Counted from the first letter of the stretch, positions 8,505-17,738 are shown. The stretch: 64,000 bases of DNA from Acidobacteriota bacterium (GCA_013289795.1 JABCZH010000007.1:1-64000), one strand, 5' to 3'. Notes: a model not told the origin generated them from the letters alone. Numbers and translations are program-made.

Positions 8505-9284
8505 TTACAGTCCGAAGAGTTCGCGCAAGCGTTTGGTCTGAGCGCGGCTGACGGGGACTTCGGTTTGCTTCTTGTCGTCCATGCGCAACTGGTAAGAACT
8601 CTTGAACCAGGGGACAACTTCTTTGATGCGGTTAATGTTTACCAGGTAAGAGCGATGAGCGCGCCAGAAGAGAGTGGAGTCGAGGCTGTCCAGCAACTCT
8701 TCCAGAGTGCGGCAGTTGGATTGGCCTTCCATCCCGTTGACGCCGGTGGTCACGACTGTAATAATCCCGTCCTCGATGGATGCAAAACAAATATCTTTCT
8801 GATTTGCCAGGAATAAGCGGCCGGCGGTTTTCAGCAGAATCTTGGAAGTCTGAGGCTTCTGCGATTCCAGCATCTTTACCAGAGTTTCCAGTTTGTCGGA
8901 GGCTGGGTTGGCGCCGCCCAGCTTAGCACGGGCCTTTTGCACCGATTGGGCGACGCGTTTCTTGTCGAATGGTTTGAGCAGGTAGTCGACTGCGTTCACT
9001 TCGAATGCTTTTACGGCGTATTGATCGAAGGCGGTGGCAAAAACGATCTGGGGCAGCGTCACCTTGCGGTCGAGCAGTTTCTTGATCACGCCAAAGCCGT
9101 CAAGGCCGGGCATCTGCACATCCAGGAAAACCAGGTCAGGATTGTGTTCGCGGATTAGATTGACAGCCTCGACGCCGTTCTTGCCCTGGGCCACAACGTC
9201 TACGTCGCCGACATTCTTGAGCAAAAAGGCGAGTTCGTCGCGGGCCAGTTGCTCGTCGTCCACGATGACTGCCGACAATGACAT
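8505..9284 (-). CDS. LytTR-family response regulator
   Basis: A 259-aa two-domain regulator. The receiver domain has the acidic pair D9/D10, phospho-acceptor D55 in LVFLDVQMPG, T84 and K104 in YLLKPFD. The C-terminal LytTR domain (about 155-259, containing FASIEDGIITVV and FWRAHRSYLVNINRIKEV) binds direct-repeat DNA sites in known members. AGGAGA lies before ATG 9284; an upstream open frame without family similarity was not included. No histidine kinase gene is adjacent, so the sensor is elsewhere. A DUF4412-like gene lies 67 bp upstream and may share the transcript. Confidence 0.93.
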   Translation of the reverse strand: MSLSAVIVDDEQLARDELAFLLKNVGDVDVVAQGKNGVEAVNLIREHNPDLVFLDVQMPGLDGFGVIKKLLDRKVTLPQIVFATAFDQYAVKAFEVNAVDYLLKPFDKKRVAQSVQKARAKLGGANPASDKLETLVKMLESQKPQTSKILLKTAGRLFLANQKDICFASIEDGIITVVTTGVNGMEGQSNCRTLEELLDSLDSTLFWRAHRSYLVNINRIKEVVPWFKSSYQLRMDDKKQTEVPVSRAQTKRLRELFGL

Positions 9285-9351
9285 ATCTTCTCCTGGTAGA
9301 TGGCCAATCAGCAGCGCTATAGGCGCGATTTCCCGAGCCGAACGCCGCCCA

Positions 9352-9981
9352 TCAGCGGGGCGGCATATTGGGCATTCCCCCCGGCATCTGGAATCTCTGA
9401 TAGTCGGAAGGAATCTCAAACAGGCTTGCCGGCTGCGAACCCTCCTGGATGTTCTGCAACTCGCCGCTTCCACCTTTTTCACCCTCCCACTTGATGGGGA
9501 AGGCGATCTTCTTATCGAACCAAACGCTGCCGGTCTCGCCCTTCGAGTTGGTGCCGGTGTACTTGACCGTGCTGCGGCCGTTGACGGTATCGGAGCCAAC
9601 TTTGTGGCAGCTGCCGCCCTGGTTGTAGGGTAACTTCATCCATTCGCTGCAAGCATCGTCAATATCGCGTGCGTGGTAGAAACTCCACATCTGTTGGCCG
9701 GCGGGACCCTGGCCCTGGGGGAACTCCATGTACATCTTGCGCTCCGCCATGAGGATATCGCTCATTCGGGTTGCCAGATTGGTGATAATGGCGCCGCTCA
9801 TGCGGCCTTCCTGGAGGCCTTCGATGCGCCACTTGTCTTTGGTGACGAAGATTCTTGCGTGGCTCTGGTTACCGCCATCTTTGTGGTTCACGACATCGGC
9901 GGAAAAGTCCTGCTGGGCGAATAATGGCAGAGAGAGCAGGGACAAAAGAATGGCCACCAACAGGCGAAAGGATTTACCCAT
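9352..9981 (-). CDS. Secreted DUF4412-like protein
   Basis: A 209-aa protein with a clear signal peptide (MGKSFRLLVAILLSLLSLP, cleavage near AQQ). The mature part is beta-rich with repeated strands such as HARIFVTKDKWRIEG, YMEFP and STVKYTGTNSKG, like LolA/DUF4412-type periplasmic lipid- or ligand-binding folds. It ends in a Pro/Met-rich tail. AGGAGG precedes ATG 9981. It lies between a CPBP protease gene and a response regulator gene in the same direction. Function unknown. Confidence 0.7.
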   Translation of the reverse strand: MGKSFRLLVAILLSLLSLPLFAQQDFSADVVNHKDGGNQSHARIFVTKDKWRIEGLQEGRMSGAIITNLATRMSDILMAERKMYMEFPQGQGPAGQQMWSFYHARDIDDACSEWMKLPYNQGGSCHKVGSDTVNGRSTVKYTGTNSKGETGSVWFDKKIAFPIKWEGEKGGSGELQNIQEGSQPASLFEIPSDYQRFQMPGGMPNMPPR

Positions 9982-10092
9982 CAATCGAGCCTCCTGGAAT
10001 CGGCAAGATGCTGGTGATCCGGACGGAGTGAGATCGACACAGCCGGGATGCCGTACAGGCAGGATACCAGAATCAGGCCAGCAGCGAGGCAA

Positions 10093-11085
10093 TCACGAGA
10101 CTGCCACCGGCCGCGAACGCGATTTGATTGTCTGATAGCGATTCTCGCGATAGTAGCGGTTGAAAATCAGAGCTACAAGCAGTAGGGCAATCGGTGTCAG
10201 GACGCTGGCCTCGGGGCCGACGATTCCACCCGTGAGCCATTGCGGCCCGCTAAACGTGGAATTGAACAGATTGTGGTAGGGCACAATGCCGCTGTTGGGA
10301 ACTCCGTAGAAAGAAGTTTGTCCCCAGTCGTATCCCATGTGAAAGCCGACGGCACACCAGAGATTCCCTGTCCGTCGTAAGAAAAAGCAGAGGAGGAGTC
10401 CGAACAGCACAACCGCGACGATGCCCACGCGGGTCTCGTTCGCATTGAAGATATGACCTGCGGCAAATAGGCCCGACGTCACGAACGCCGCAGGCCAGAA
10501 GCCGATTCCCGACGCCAGCGTGTACTGGAGGTATCCACGGTCCATGAACTCCTCACACAACCCTACTATGAGGAACGTGATTCCCCACTCGACTACTGAC
10601 GACAAGATTGCTGCGCCGTGAAGAGCCAAGCCGGTAACGCGGAATCCGTGAAATAGGAACATCGTGAAGAGGGTGCCGCTGATCGCCAGAAAGCCGATCA
10701 AAGAACCAACCCAGAAGTCCTTTCGCAGGGCCTGACGCAAAGACAAACCGTATTCGCTGAATTTGCGACTTTCGATTTTTCCCATGATCAAGGTGACGAC
10801 GCAGAGAAGCAGGAACGCGATCGCTTCAGACTTGCTCATGAAAAAAGGTGTGTGTATAGTTTGCCCGAGGTTCCGTTTTGCATCCCGAACGCCTTGAAGT
10901 CCGCCGAAGCGAATAAGAGTAGCACCGGCAAACAAACCTCCAAACAAAGCGGCGAAGATGAGCAACCGCCAGCCCGCTCGTAGGCCGTTGGGCCCGATGA
11001 AGATGCGGCGCGCCGAAGAGCTCTCTACTGGCGGAACTTCGATGGCGGAGCGTGGCGTAGTTATTTCCTCGGAGATCGGACTCAT
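10093..11085 (-). CDS. CPBP-family intramembrane metalloprotease
   Basis: A 330-aa protein with about eight membrane segments. It carries the Abi/CPBP (CAAX protease and bacteriocin-processing) motifs: EEFMDRG with E178, E179 and R183, HIFNA with H211, and FHMGYDW with H249 and D253. Members cleave within or near membranes; bacterial examples take part in bacteriocin self-immunity or stress responses. AGGAG precedes the ATG. It is part of the co-directional block below an ECF sigma/anti-sigma pair. Substrate unknown. Confidence 0.88.
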   Translation of the reverse strand: MSPISEEITTPRSAIEVPPVESSSARRIFIGPNGLRAGWRLLIFAALFGGLFAGATLIRFGGLQGVRDAKRNLGQTIHTPFFMSKSEAIAFLLLCVVTLIMGKIESRKFSEYGLSLRQALRKDFWVGSLIGFLAISGTLFTMFLFHGFRVTGLALHGAAILSSVVEWGITFLIVGLCEEFMDRGYLQYTLASGIGFWPAAFVTSGLFAAGHIFNANETRVGIVAVVLFGLLLCFFLRRTGNLWCAVGFHMGYDWGQTSFYGVPNSGIVPYHNLFNSTFSGPQWLTGGIVGPEASVLTPIALLLVALIFNRYYRENRYQTIKSRSRPVAVS

Positions 11086-11126
11086 GGTAGTGCGCTCCTG
11101 TTCGAACTAAACCGTCTGAACCAACC

Positions 11127-11849
11127 TCACCGGCGAGCCTCAACCGGCGCCATGCCCGTTCGAACGGCTTGCTCAGGCAGCGAGGTTCCGCAGTAAGGGC
11201 AGTAGGTGTCGCCGGGGCGGACCATACGCTGGCATTGCGGACAGCTGGGGTTCAACTTGAAATTGCACTGGGGACAGAAATTGAAACCGTGCTGCACTCC
11301 GTGTCCACACTGGGGGCAGTTGCCGACCACGGGCTGGCGGAGGATGAAGTACAAAATGATTCCCAGGCCGTTGGGCACCAGGACGCTAACCGTAGTCCAG
11401 AGCGCGCGGCTCATGCCTCGCCGTCCTGAATCGCGATTCACGTAACCAATCAGCAACAGGTAACAGGTCAGAATAAGACCGACCAACAATCCCAGCAGGG
11501 TCCGTTCCCAGGCAGGCGGAGCATCGTGATCCCGGGCTACCACCACATTGAATAAGAACTGCATACCGAGAAAACCGATCGCCGCGAGAATCCATGCCCA
11601 GCGGGAGACGAGTTTGAAATCGCGGTTCACGTACCCGATCATCAACAGATAAAAAGCCACGACCAGTCCGACGGACACGCCTAGCAGAGGCCGTGCCCAG
11701 GCTGGCGGCGCATCCGGCTGGTGCGCAACCACTACATTGAACACGTACTGCATGGCGAGGAAGCCAATCACCGCCAGAACCCACGCCCATCCGGCGATGA
11801 GTCTGATCTCGGCTGCGAATCCGGTTAGTTTTTGATTTGTTTCCTGCAT
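11127..11849 (-). CDS. Membrane protein with internal tandem duplication and two zinc ribbons
   Basis: A 240-aa protein. Residues 21-77 and 84-140 are near-identical copies, each with two hydrophobic helices and sharing GYVNRD ends and DAPPAW loops, so four membrane segments arose by duplication. A fifth hydrophobic segment follows (about 152-170). The C-terminus has two treble-clef-type ribbons: C178/C181 with C192/C195, and C203/C206 with C217/C220. GGAGA lies before ATG 11849. It sits immediately after an anti-sigma factor gene and probably belongs to the same regulon. No known family function could be assigned. Confidence 0.75.
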   Translation of the reverse strand: MQETNQKLTGFAAEIRLIAGWAWVLAVIGFLAMQYVFNVVVAHQPDAPPAWARPLLGVSVGLVVAFYLLMIGYVNRDFKLVSRWAWILAAIGFLGMQFLFNVVVARDHDAPPAWERTLLGLLVGLILTCYLLLIGYVNRDSGRRGMSRALWTTVSVLVPNGLGIILYFILRQPVVGNCPQCGHGVQHGFNFCPQCNFKLNPSCPQCQRMVRPGDTYCPYCGTSLPEQAVRTGMAPVEARR

Positions 11850-11868
11850 AAGTTCTCCAATTCTTATC

Positions 11869-12351
11869 TCAGAGATGCCAACGGCCGGCGTCATCGGTCG
11901 CGTGGGTGCCGCGAGCCAGCAAAAGGACACTGACCAGCAGCGCCGGGGCAATCACAAAAACGCCGAAACCGGTTTCCCACACCGGACTGGAAACTCCAGC
12001 CCAGGCTCCCAGCCAGGAGAAAACCTTCCACATGAGCGGAATGGTCACGGCCGCGGAAAATCCAACGCCAGCACAGGCGATCCCTACCATCCACAAGCGT
12101 TCCCTATGCTGACGGAGCAACTGTGCGTGCTGGCGGACGCGGGCTTGTGTCGTCCTCACCAACCATGGAGTTGCCGCCATCGGCACGGAGCGCAGGGAGC
12201 GAACCACTTGGCTGATGGTGTCGGCATATTCGCGGCAGAGAGCGCACTCCCGCAGATGCGCCTGCAACTGTGAGTGTTGGGCATCGCTTAGGCCGTCGGC
12301 CCCGGTGAGGGCAATCCACTCGCGAGCTTGCTGGTGAACGTCGCGGCTCAT
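11869..12351 (-). CDS. Zinc-finger anti-sigma factor
   Basis: A 160-aa membrane-anchored anti-sigma factor. The N-terminal zf-HC2 signature H-x3-C-x2-C is visible in LQAHLRECALC. Two hydrophobic segments follow (about 88-110 and 128-148). Such proteins hold the cognate ECF sigma factor at the membrane until a signal releases it. The gene overlaps the ECF sigma gene by 4 bp (ATGA), which indicates translational coupling and identifies its partner. Confidence 0.85.
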   Translation of the reverse strand: MSRDVHQQAREWIALTGADGLSDAQHSQLQAHLRECALCREYADTISQVVRSLRSVPMAATPWLVRTTQARVRQHAQLLRQHRERLWMVGIACAGVGFSAAVTIPLMWKVFSWLGAWAGVSSPVWETGFGVFVIAPALLVSVLLLARGTHATDDAGRWHL

Positions 12352-12947
12352 GCCTGAGCTCCTTTCAGCAGCGGCATCAGCAGATTCAGGCCCCGATACA
12401 GCCGCGACTTTATTGTGCCTAAGGGCGAGCCGGTGACGGTGGCAATTTCATCCAGGGTCAGTCCTTCCTGAAAACGCAGAACTACCGCCTCGCGGTACTC
12501 GGTGGGGATGCACACCAAGGCAGCGCTGATGCGATCAGCGTGCTCGTGCTGCTCCGTGATCTCCAGTGCGGACGGGCGATGGTCAGGGGGATCCAGCGGT
12601 GCGCGGTCGTCGTCATGATTGTCGAGCAGTCCATCCAGGCTGACTGGATTCTTCCTTCGCATCGAATCGATGGTCAAATGCCGGGCCACGGAAAAGAGCC
12701 AGGTGCTGAATTCGTGTTTGCCGTCGTACTGATGGCCGCGTTCGAGAACCCGAATCCAGGTTTCCTGGAAGAGATCCTCGGCTAGTTCGCGGTGTCCGGT
12801 GAGGTAGGTCAAATAGCGCAGCAGGCGATGCTGATACTGCTCGATCAAACGGTCGAGCAGATCCGGATCGCGACGGCGAAGACCACGAGCGATCGCGCTG
12901 GTCTCGGACTCCATTCCATTCACGAAATATAAGGCTGCGGCGTTCAT
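12348..12947 (-). CDS. ECF RNA polymerase sigma factor
   Basis: A 199-aa protein with region 2 (residues about 30-98, including LAEDLFQETWIRVLER and FSTWLFSVARHLTIDSMRR) and region 4 (about 140-195, EGLTLDEIATVTGSPLGTIKSRLYRGL). It is the first gene of a co-directional block with its anti-sigma factor and downstream membrane proteins. The start is uncertain: ATG 12947 has a poor ribosome site and ATG 12914 is an alternative. Target promoters cannot be named from sequence alone. Confidence 0.92.
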   Translation of the reverse strand: MNAAALYFVNGMESETSAIARGLRRRDPDLLDRLIEQYQHRLLRYLTYLTGHRELAEDLFQETWIRVLERGHQYDGKHEFSTWLFSVARHLTIDSMRRKNPVSLDGLLDNHDDDRAPLDPPDHRPSALEITEQHEHADRISAALVCIPTEYREAVVLRFQEGLTLDEIATVTGSPLGTIKSRLYRGLNLLMPLLKGAQA

Positions 12948-13101
12948 GCTACCGGATATACGGGTGAGGTGCGCGAAAAGATGCAGGAGGTGGGGCAGAA
13001 CGGGTTGATCTCGTAACCCCTTTTGTTGCAGCTAATTACTAGGAAACATTCGGGTTGTAGCAGCGGGCCAACTTGCTGGCTGTCCCAGTGTGAGTCGGCG
13101 T

Positions 13102-13830
13102 TCAGGGCCGTAGCACGCGGAAATAAATCAGTAGGATCGCTGAGAACCACGCAATACCCAGGCAAACCAACCAAATCGATCGATTTGATCCACGACGAAA
13201 TAGGGGCCACAGGCGGCGAGATCCTAACGCAAGAAGCGTTATCGCCATGACCCCGGCGGGGACGACAACCCTCAGATCACGAAACCATAGAACTGCCGCC
13301 CAACTCAAAATCGATAACGTCATTGGCGCAGCACTCTTGAGCGGGAGTCGCTTCACCGGATCAGCAAAAGCATGGTGCTTTGCAAGCTCAGCGCGAATCA
13401 CTTCAAATCCTTCAACATTATCTGGGATTGCAATTTTCCTTTGGGGCTCAGTACTCTTAACTACCAGCCACCGCAGTTCGTCGCGTAGCGTGTCCACTTC
13501 AGAAAAGTCGATCCTCACATCAGGAAAGCCTTTCCTCCTTCGGGCGATACCGTTGTCATCCAAAACAAAGACCATTTTGCGTTCGGCATAGCGCAGGGCT
13601 TCGCGGATTGCCAAAATAGAAGCACCGATAACCGCGCCCAGGCTGGCGGGTACTAATAACCATCCCAACCAATGAAGGTCCGAGCCAACACTCAGCAGTC
13701 CTTGGAACCCAAGGGTGAGGATCAGTACAGTAATTGCGAATAACAACAACACCACGCCCCAAGACAGGAGCCGGCGCTTGGCCTCGCGCCTTTCGTTCGC
13801 GGAGCCACTCTCGATTTTGAACTCAGGCAT
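13102..13830 (-). CDS. Membrane protein with PH-like cytoplasmic domain, function unknown
   Basis: A 242-aa protein with two N-terminal membrane helices, a central soluble beta-rich part (VFVLDDNGIARRR, IDFSEVDTLRDELRWLVV, KIAIPDNVEGFEVI) that resembles bacterial PH-like domains, and two to three C-terminal helices. ATG 13830 is used because GGAG lies eight bases before it; a TTG seven codons earlier is less likely. It stands alone between the ECF sigma gene and a thiolase gene. No specific function is supported. Confidence 0.65.
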   Translation of the reverse strand: MPEFKIESGSANERREAKRRLLSWGVVLLLFAITVLILTLGFQGLLSVGSDLHWLGWLLVPASLGAVIGASILAIREALRYAERKMVFVLDDNGIARRRKGFPDVRIDFSEVDTLRDELRWLVVKSTEPQRKIAIPDNVEGFEVIRAELAKHHAFADPVKRLPLKSAAPMTLSILSWAAVLWFRDLRVVVPAGVMAITLLALGSRRLWPLFRRGSNRSIWLVCLGIAWFSAILLIYFRVLRP

Positions 13831-13906
13831 TTGTTGCGCTCCCCAACCCAATCAGCTCCCAAGGACGGATGGCCCCCACGATCGCTGCCGGGACGGTGGC
13901 CCTAAC

Positions 13907-15091
13907 TTAGGCGTCTACATTCTCGATCGCCAACGCCATTCCCATGCCCCCGCTCACGCACAGCGTCGCGACGCCTCGCTTGGCTTTGCTGCGGATCAAT
14001 TCGTGGAGCAGTGTGACTGTGATGCGGGTTCCGGTGCAGCCGATGGGATGGCCGAGGGCGATGGCCCCGCCGTTGACGTTGAGTTTGGCGTGATCGAAAT
14101 GCAGCTCGCGGTCGCAGGCGATGACCTGGGCGGCGAAGGCCTCGTTAAGTTCGACGAGATCGAAGTCGGAGAGACGGAGTTTGTGTTTCTCCTCCATTTT
14201 GCGCAAAGCGGGAACCGGGCCAATGCCCATGATACGGGGATCGACGCCGACAGACGTTACCGCCATAATGCGGGCGAGCGGTTTGAGGTTGTTCTTTTTG
14301 ATGAAGTCTTCGCTGGCCAAAACGACTGCTGCCGCGCCGTCGGTTATACCGGAAGAGTTGCCGGCTGTGATGGTTCCGGTCTTAGAGAATACTGGAGCAA
14401 GTTTGCCAAGCTTTTCAATCGTTGCGCCGACGAAGGGATGTTCGTCGCGGCTGAAAATCTGCGGGCCTTTCTTGCTTTCCAGAGTTACGGGCGCGATTTC
14501 GTTCTGAAACTTTCCTGCTTCAATGGCCGCGGCCGCGCGGGTTTGTGAGCGCAGGGCAAACTGGTCTTGCTCTTCGCGCGCAACCTTGTATTGCTCGGCC
14601 AGTACCTCGGCGGTTTCGCCCATCACCATTTTCGCCAACGGACAGAAAAAGCCGTCGCGATACATGCCATCCACCAATTCCTGGTTGCCGAGCCGATAGC
14701 CCCAACGGGCGCCGTCGAGGTAGAAAGGAACCCGTGACATGGATTCGGTGCCTCCAGCGAGGACGCATTCAAGATTGCCGGTGGCGATTTCCTGGAACCC
14801 GAGGGCGATGGACTTGATGCCCGAGGCGCAAGCTTTGTTGACGGTGTATGCGGGAACCTCCTGGGGGACACCGCTACGGACGGAGATCTGGCGAGCGGGA
14901 TTGGGGCCGCCTCCGGCTTGGCGGGCGTTGCCGAAAATCGCTTCCTCAATTTGATCGGGGCGAACGCCAGCGCGCTCCATAGCCGCTTTGGCGGCTACGA
15001 CGCCCATATCGGCTGCGGTCATCGCAGCGAGGGAGCCGCCGAACTTGCCGATGGGCGTGCGGACGGCTGAGAGGATGAAGACTTCGTGCAA
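13907..15091 (-). CDS. Acetyl-CoA C-acetyltransferase (thiolase)
   Basis: A 394-aa thiolase of the biosynthetic/ketothiolase length. The acyl-accepting cysteine is C88 in NKACASG, the catalytic histidine is H348 in GHPIGCTG, and the second cysteine is C378 in CVSGGMGMA. It condenses two acetyl-CoA, or cleaves acetoacetyl-CoA, in the cytoplasm. The start is TTG at 15091 with GGAGG five bases upstream; the nearby ATG at 15095 is out of frame. No other fatty-acid or butyrate genes are adjacent, so direction and pathway are open. Confidence 0.95.
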   Translation of the reverse strand: MHEVFILSAVRTPIGKFGGSLAAMTAADMGVVAAKAAMERAGVRPDQIEEAIFGNARQAGGGPNPARQISVRSGVPQEVPAYTVNKACASGIKSIALGFQEIATGNLECVLAGGTESMSRVPFYLDGARWGYRLGNQELVDGMYRDGFFCPLAKMVMGETAEVLAEQYKVAREEQDQFALRSQTRAAAAIEAGKFQNEIAPVTLESKKGPQIFSRDEHPFVGATIEKLGKLAPVFSKTGTITAGNSSGITDGAAAVVLASEDFIKKNNLKPLARIMAVTSVGVDPRIMGIGPVPALRKMEEKHKLRLSDFDLVELNEAFAAQVIACDRELHFDHAKLNVNGGAIALGHPIGCTGTRITVTLLHELIRSKAKRGVATLCVSGGMGMALAIENVDA

Positions 15092-15202
15092 GCATGCCTC
15101 CGAGATATTTAGTCTAGCATCCGATTTGATGCGCCTATGGTGTTGCGGGACTCCGGGCGTGTCTCAACCGCAGTGTGGAGTTCGACAAATACAAAACCTT
15201 GA

Positions 15203-15246
15203 AACGCGGAGGTCGCAGAGAACGGCTGCAGAGTACGCGGAGAGGA
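15203..15246. repeat. Dispersed CGCAGAGAACG-type repeat copy
   Basis: The segment contains GCGGAGGTCGCAGAGAACGG followed by GCAGAGTACGCGGAGAGG. It resembles 20818-20890, and is a member of the degenerate CRCAGAG family seen repeatedly in this window. It lies between the thiolase and rlmB genes, upstream of rlmB. Confidence 0.6.
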
Positions 15247-15291
15247 CCACTGACTCCGTCAGTCGCGGGCTTAGGCTAAACTTGGAAGTTC

Positions 15292-16029
15292 ATGAACTAC
15301 ATATACGGAATCAACTCGGTGGCCGAGGCGCTAAAGGCACGAGGGCGTGCCTTCGCCTGGGTGGGAGTCGCGCAGGAGCGGCATGATCTGCGCTTGCAGC
15401 GGGTGGTCGAGGAGTGCCGGCGGCAAGGAGTGGCTGTTCGTTTTGTAGGGCGCGCCGAACTTGATCGCATGGCGGGAAATAACGCGCATCAGGGTGTGGT
15501 TGCAGTTACTTCGGCGAAGCAATACAACGAACTCGAAGATGTGGTCGCGGCCAAGCGCGGGGAGTATTCGCTGATTGTGGTGCTGGACGGAGTACAAGAC
15601 CCGCACAATCTGGGCGCGATACTGCGTACCGCCGATGCTGCTGGAGCGGACGGCGTGGTGATCCCCGAACGCCGGGCTGCGGGCGTGACTGCTACCGTTA
15701 CCAAGGCTTCTGCCGGAGCAACTGAGCACATGCCGATCGCTAAAGTTACCAACATCGCGCGCACGCTGGAGGAATTGAAGGCGCAGAATCTGTGGACGGT
15801 GGGGCTGGATGAGCGTGGCAAACAGTCCTACGATTCCCTGGATTACAACATGGATTGCGCCATCGTGCTGGGGGCGGAGGGCAAGGGAGTGCACGATCTA
15901 GTGGCCAAGAAATGCGATTTTCTGGTTTCGATTCCCATGCTCGGCAAGGTGCCTTCGCTGAATGTGTCGGTGGCGGCGGGCGTGATGCTGTATGAAGTGG
16001 TTCGGCAGCGGCGAAAGAAGGCTGAATGA
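15292..16029 (+). CDS. rlmB: 23S rRNA 2'-O-ribose methyltransferase (RlmB/TrmH family)
   Basis: A 245-aa SpoU/TrmH enzyme with a trefoil-knot SAM site. The small N-terminal substrate-binding domain covers residues 1-75. Motif 1 is DPHNLGAILRTADA (N106, R112), motif 2 ALVLGAEGKG-like (IVLGAEGKGV), and motif 3 IPMLGKVPSLNVSVAAG near 217-233. Family members with this two-domain form usually methylate G2251 of 23S rRNA using SAM. Its stop codon overlaps the ATG of the next gene (ATGA). Confidence 0.9.
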   Translation: MNYIYGINSVAEALKARGRAFAWVGVAQERHDLRLQRVVEECRRQGVAVRFVGRAELDRMAGNNAHQGVVAVTSAKQYNELEDVVAAKRGEYSLIVVLDGVQDPHNLGAILRTADAAGADGVVIPERRAAGVTATVTKASAGATEHMPIAKVTNIARTLEELKAQNLWTVGLDERGKQSYDSLDYNMDCAIVLGAEGKGVHDLVAKKCDFLVSIPMLGKVPSLNVSVAAGVMLYEVVRQRRKKAE

Positions 16030-17705
16030 AGTTTTTGTGTGTCTTCTGCGTTCTCTGCGGTGTAGTTGTTCCCGCAGTTGGGCTCGACCGCGAGGCGTTC
16101 ACCTTCACTCACTATGACCTGAATGTTCGCGTCGAACCGGAGCAGCAACGGCTCGGCGTACGCGGCAAGATCAGGCTGCGCAATGATTCGCCGGTTGGAC
16201 AGAAGAACTTAGTACTGCAGATTTCGTCGACGCTGGATTGGAGGTCGGTCCAGGTTGATGGAAAAGCGGTTCAGTTCGAGACGCACGAATACACCACCGA
16301 CATTGACCACACCGGCGCACTGTCTGAAGCCATTGTCACTTTGCCGCACGAGGTTGCGCCCAAGGGAACGGTTGAGCTGGACATCGGGTACGAGGGTGTA
16401 ATTCCGTTCGATACCACACGCTTGAAACGAATCGGCGTCCCCGAAGGCAAAGCCAAGCAGAGTGACTGGGATCAGATCAGCAAGTCGTTCACAGCAGTTC
16501 GCGGGATCGGATATGTGGCGTGGTATCCGGTGGCGACAGAAGCGGCGAGTCTGGCCGACGAGGATGCCGTTCCTAACACAGTCGGCAGGTGGATTGTGAA
16601 ACATGCTGAGACCTCGATGGAGCTAGTGTTTCAGTCCAGCTCTGACCAAAACATCTATTTCAGTGGCACGCCCAGTCTCGACGAGGCACCGCCGGATCCG
16701 TCGATAAAAGCCGCACGGGCGTTTCACTTGGCCGCACCCGGCGTGAGCGTACCGACAGTGGTTATTGCCAACTATCAGAAGCTTCCGCCGCAAAACTTCG
16801 TAGGTGTCGAATACCTTCCGGGCCAGGAGGAAACGGCGAAAGACTACGTCGAGGCGGCTGCTCAGATTGATCCCGTGGTTCGGACCGGGGGTGGTTCGAG
16901 AAATCTGCAAATTCTCGGTCTGCCGGAGGCCAACGCGTCGTCGTTTGTCACTGAAGGCATGCTGCTAACTCCGCTTGGGGCGGAACTGACGAACGAGGCG
17001 GAGTTGGATATGGTGTACGCGCTTGCCCGCCAACAAGTGCCGTCCCCCCGCGCGTGGATTCAGGAAGGGCTTGCGCACTATGCTCAGATTGCCTTTGTGG
17101 AACAACACAAAGGCCTGCAATCCGCGCTTGATTATCTGAGCGCGCACAGGGCAGGGTTAGCCGATGCCGGCAAAGTGGCAGGTCCGGAATCCACACGCTC
17201 GCTCATCGATGCTCCCGATGATCTGTACCTGCAAGCCAAGGCGATGTTTGTCTGGTGGATGTTGAAGGACATGCTGGGGAGTCTGCCCAACGAGGCCTTG
17301 CTTAAATATCACGCGAATGAAGACAAGGATCCGACGTACATGCAGAGGCTTCTCAGCAGCAGTACCAAGCGTGATTTGCAGTGGTTCTTCGACGATTGGG
17401 TCTATCACGATCGAGGGTTGCCGGATTTCCGGGTGGCTTCAGTCTTCTCGCGCCCCCTGGAGAGCGGCCGCTTTCTGCTGACCATCAGCGTGGAGAATCT
17501 TGGCCGCGCCGGTGCTGAAGTGCCGGTGCTGCTGAGGATGGAAGGTGGCGAGGTCCGTCAGCGCGTGGAAGTCCGGGGACTATCGAAAGCGTCGATTCGG
17601 ATTGAGGCTTCGTCGAAGCCGCTGGAGGTTGTGGTGAACGACGGCAGCGTGCCGGAGAGCGACACCAGCAACAACACATACAAGATTGAGTCAGTGAATC
17701 ATTGA
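16026..17705 (+). CDS. Secreted M1-type peptidase homologue with degenerate active site
   Basis: A 559-aa protein with an N-terminal beta domain like M1 aminopeptidases (FTHYDLNVRVEPEQQRLGVRG) and an alpha-helical C-terminal half. Where the zinc motif HEXXH is expected the sequence reads YALAR (residues 331-335), followed after 11 residues by E347 in WIQEGLAHY. Both zinc histidines and the general-base glutamate are absent, so metallopeptidase activity is unlikely. The signal peptide MKFLCVFCVLCGVV is encoded by DNA that matches, on the opposite strand, the CGCAGAGAACGCAGA repeat family. The ATG overlaps the rlmB stop codon, which suggests coupled translation. Confidence 0.75.
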   Translation: MKFLCVFCVLCGVVVPAVGLDREAFTFTHYDLNVRVEPEQQRLGVRGKIRLRNDSPVGQKNLVLQISSTLDWRSVQVDGKAVQFETHEYTTDIDHTGALSEAIVTLPHEVAPKGTVELDIGYEGVIPFDTTRLKRIGVPEGKAKQSDWDQISKSFTAVRGIGYVAWYPVATEAASLADEDAVPNTVGRWIVKHAETSMELVFQSSSDQNIYFSGTPSLDEAPPDPSIKAARAFHLAAPGVSVPTVVIANYQKLPPQNFVGVEYLPGQEETAKDYVEAAAQIDPVVRTGGGSRNLQILGLPEANASSFVTEGMLLTPLGAELTNEAELDMVYALARQQVPSPRAWIQEGLAHYAQIAFVEQHKGLQSALDYLSAHRAGLADAGKVAGPESTRSLIDAPDDLYLQAKAMFVWWMLKDMLGSLPNEALLKYHANEDKDPTYMQRLLSSSTKRDLQWFFDDWVYHDRGLPDFRVASVFSRPLESGRFLLTISVENLGRAGAEVPVLLRMEGGEVRQRVEVRGLSKASIRIEASSKPLEVVVNDGSVPESDTSNNTYKIESVNH

Positions 17706-17738
17706 GGCATTGAAATCATAGGGTCGAAAGGGAGCATC

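Noticed and set aside
13715-14548. 277-codon plus-strand frame
   Set aside because: It lies opposite the thiolase and PH-like genes; its residue content reflects the antisense of those genes.
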